From assembly GCA_900549705.1 (NCBI GenBank), contig URPI01000127.1, forward strand, positions 1-6,179: a DNA stretch of 6,179 nt, read 5' to 3'. Position numbers and translations under genes: made by a program. The notes under the pieces were generated by a model. That model saw only the letters and a list, made by a program, of their open reading frames with translations. It made no database searches and had not been told where the DNA came from. The stretch comes from an uncultured Eubacteriales bacterium. GTDB taxonomy: Bacteria; Bacillota; Clostridia; Oscillospirales; Oscillospiraceae. Shown here in pieces: positions 4,648 through 6,179 of the stretch. Each line of letters starts with the position of its first letter. Within the stretch, counting starts at the first letter, position 1.

Positions 4648-6026
4648 AGCAAGAAGATTTGTTCCGCGCCATTGGAGGGCTGGACTCTCTGCGCCTTGCA
4701 AAAACAGAGGAGGATTTACCTATGAAATCAGGCATGAAACTTACCCGCCGTCTGCTGATTGCAGCGGCTGTGACGGCGCTGCTGGCTGGCTCTGCTTACG
4801 CCACACACTATTTTTTGTTCGATTCCCCCAAGGAGATGGTCACCGGCCTGTATGGCAGCGATGCCAGCCTTGCACCCAGCGAGGCTTCCGACGAGCAAAA
4901 GCCCTGGCCCAACAGCTATGTGCTGCCGGGCTATGACAAGCGCCCGGTGGACGAAACCACCGCTCAGGCCATGGAGGGCTGGATTTCCCCGGTGGGGCAG
5001 ACCCTGAAAAATGGGGGAAATCAGCTGACCGTGGATGCCTATGTATATGACAGTGCCATGAAGGCGGGCTTCGTCACCCTGGCGCTGGAGCATGATGAGC
5101 CCATTGCCGAGGCGGATTTGATGATGCAGCGCAACGGGGAAATTATCCCCGGCATGGTGGAGTTCACCCAGTACGGGCGGTGCTACATCATCCCGGAAAA
5201 GACCACGCAGACCACCCTGGCCATGACCTACTATTTTAGTTCCGGTGTGCCGGACTCGAATGTTTTCGCCATCACGCTGCTGGACCATGACGAGCAGAAG
5301 CGCATTTTGGAGGAAAGCAGCCAGGAAGAACAGGAGCGCAGCGCTTTCATTGCCCAGCGCCGGGAGGCGTTGATGGCGGAAATGACCCTGGAAGAAGCCC
5401 AGGCAAAGCTCATGGAGCAATCCGGCTTTTCCGGCGGCGATGCGCCCTATGATGACTACTACTATCTGGCAGCCAACGAATACGACTTGAATTACGCTTC
5501 CTCCCACCCCCAGCAAACCAGCCCGGAGGCGGCGGCAGAAGCCCGCCTGCGCCAAGAACTGACACCGGAGGAAGCGGAATCAAAGCTGCGGGAAATCTGG
5601 GGGGACGAGGCGGTGGATGCCACCTTCCAAGACCAGCCGGAGAATATCCCGGAGTTTGCCTATATGATTCTGGCGGAGGAGGAAGTGGATGCCACGCCCC
5701 AGGAAAACAAATTGATTTTGCCCATGCCGGAGGACAGCGCCCTGCCCAACTGCTCCTTTGGCGGCGGGGATGTGCTGGTGAACAGCTTGTGCCTCCGGGT
5801 GAATGACGAAAAGTATAACCCCGGCGGCTCTACGGATGTGGCGCTGCGAATGAAGGACGGCTCCACATTTGTGGTTCGCAGCGACGAGATGGACAACTGC
5901 CTGTTCCAGAAAGGGGAATGGGACGGCTTCTGCCTGTGTATGCTCAACAGCGCCATCAATATTGAGGACATTGAGACGGTTATTCTGACCGTCAAGGGAC
6001 AAGAGATTGTTCTGACGGCGGATTAG
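4644..6026 (+). CDS. Membrane-anchored anti-sigma-like protein
   Basis: A 460-residue protein with a short cytoplasmic N-terminus (MKQEDLFRAIGGLDSLRLAK, residues 1-20), a basic stop (KLTRR), one transmembrane helix (about 36-57) and a large external domain. This is the organisation of the non-zinc anti-sigma partners, often DUF4179-like, encoded beside ECF sigmas in Clostridia. The N-terminus would bind the sigma. The external part has a beta-rich section (about 110-212), a charged coiled-coil-like stretch (213-260), two similar motifs (TLEEAQAKLMEQSG, 248-261; TPEEAESKLREIWG, 307-320) and a C-terminal beta-rich section with five of the six external cysteines (180, 370, 383, 419, 430, 432). 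AGGAGGG (4628-4634) lies 9 nt before the ATG, which overlaps the sigma stop. A second in-frame ATG at 4722 also has a strong site (GAGGAGG, 4707-4713) and would omit the sigma-binding segment. The anti-sigma role rests mainly on context and topology. Confidence 0.85.
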   Translation: MKQEDLFRAIGGLDSLRLAKTEEDLPMKSGMKLTRRLLIAAAVTALLAGSAYATHYFLFDSPKEMVTGLYGSDASLAPSEASDEQKPWPNSYVLPGYDKRPVDETTAQAMEGWISPVGQTLKNGGNQLTVDAYVYDSAMKAGFVTLALEHDEPIAEADLMMQRNGEIIPGMVEFTQYGRCYIIPEKTTQTTLAMTYYFSSGVPDSNVFAITLLDHDEQKRILEESSQEEQERSAFIAQRREALMAEMTLEEAQAKLMEQSGFSGGDAPYDDYYYLAANEYDLNYASSHPQQTSPEAAAEARLRQELTPEEAESKLREIWGDEAVDATFQDQPENIPEFAYMILAEEEVDATPQENKLILPMPEDSALPNCSFGGGDVLVNSLCLRVNDEKYNPGGSTDVALRMKDGSTFVVRSDEMDNCLFQKGEWDGFCLCMLNSAINIEDIETVILTVKGQEIVLTAD

Positions 6027-6037
6027 CACACGCTTCT

Positions 6038-6112
6038 GTAGGGGGCGGCTCGCAGTCGACCCCTCGGTGGCTTTGCCGCCGTCATTGCAGGGGCGACTGC
6101 TCGTCGACCCCT
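6038..6112. repeat. Two palindromic repeat copies with central hairpin
   Basis: Copy 3 (6038-6064) and copy 4 (6087-6112) share the form G(T/C)AGGGG...CG(G/A)CT...GTCGACCCCT. In copy 4 AGGGGCGAC pairs with GTCGACCCCT with one bulge. Between them CGGTGGC-TTT-GCCGCCG (6065-6081) is a 7-bp hairpin with one G-U pair. There is no T-tract, so this is not a canonical terminator, though it follows the anti-sigma stop by only 11 nt. Confidence 0.6.
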
Positions 6113-6144
6113 CCTAGAGCGTATACGCTAAAAGTTAGCACCCC

Positions 6145-6179
6145 TTGGCTTCCCCCGGGGGGAAGCTGTCAGACGGCAC
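6145..6179. repeat. Start of a second intergenic repeat element
   Basis: TTGGCTTCCCCC-GGGGGGAAGCTGTCAG carries a 9-bp inverted repeat (6148-6156 with 6158-6166) around one G. I recall a common Clostridia repeat beginning TTGGCTCTCCCTTGGGGGAG, which this resembles. It is cut by the window end. Just upstream are the 12-bp palindrome AGCGTATACGCT (6118-6129) and a small hairpin GCTAA-AAG-TTAGC (6127-6139). Confidence 0.5.

Noticed and set aside
4728..5555. 275-codon minus-strand open frame
   Set aside because: It is an antisense shadow of the anti-sigma-like gene.
1..6179. CRISPR array, tRNA, rRNA or insertion sequence
   Set aside because: I saw no regularly spaced direct repeats, cloverleaf, rRNA segment or transposase coding frame.

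Overview
The window looks like chromosomal DNA of a gut-type Clostridia, most likely the Oscillospiraceae/Ruminococcaceae side of the Firmicutes. The reasons are strong AGGAGG-type Shine-Dalgarno sites, sigma-A-like promoters, a moderately high G+C content, an ECF sigma gene overlapping a one-TM anti-sigma-like gene, and short GC-rich palindromic intergenic repeats. No database search was possible, so the taxonomy is inference.

Layout. Bases 1-170 hold no gene I can support. An extended -10 promoter (171-199) drives a large MalT-like (STAND plus LuxR-type HTH) regulator at 264-2624. In the 117-nt gap after it lies a perfect 20-bp palindrome (2628-2647) resembling a lux box. It abuts a weak-35/extended -10 promoter for a small secreted protein of unknown function (2742-3263), which ends at a strong intrinsic terminator (3283-3316). 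The regulator and the secreted protein may form a regulator-target pair.

The apparently empty 3264-4086 interval holds the most interesting unit, a compact candidate type I toxin-antitoxin module at about 3455-3837. A 30-codon gene on the minus strand (3598-3690) encodes a single-helix peptide of the holin-like toxin type (TxpA/BsrG-like). A convergent plus-strand RNA of about 90 nt starts at a near-consensus promoter (3486-3514) and ends at a 13-bp hairpin that spans the toxin stop codon. The toxin mRNA has its own candidate promoter (3837-3809) and terminator (3483-3455). Its 5' end is a hairpin with a 13-nt match to its own 3' UTR, and its leader contains four G/C-run segments able to hide or release the Shine-Dalgarno. 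A bidirectional terminator (3856-3892) insulates the module from the next operon.

The right half is an ECF sigma operon: an ECF-type promoter (TGTCAC-N17-CGTC, 4012-4038), the sigma factor (4087-4647), and an overlapping (ATGA) membrane-anchored anti-sigma-like protein (4644-6026). The operon is probably autoregulated and reports on an unknown envelope signal. The window ends in palindromic repeats (6038-6112) and the start of another repeat element (6145-6179). Related copies of the first repeat family appear at 3413-3438 and 3953-3983.
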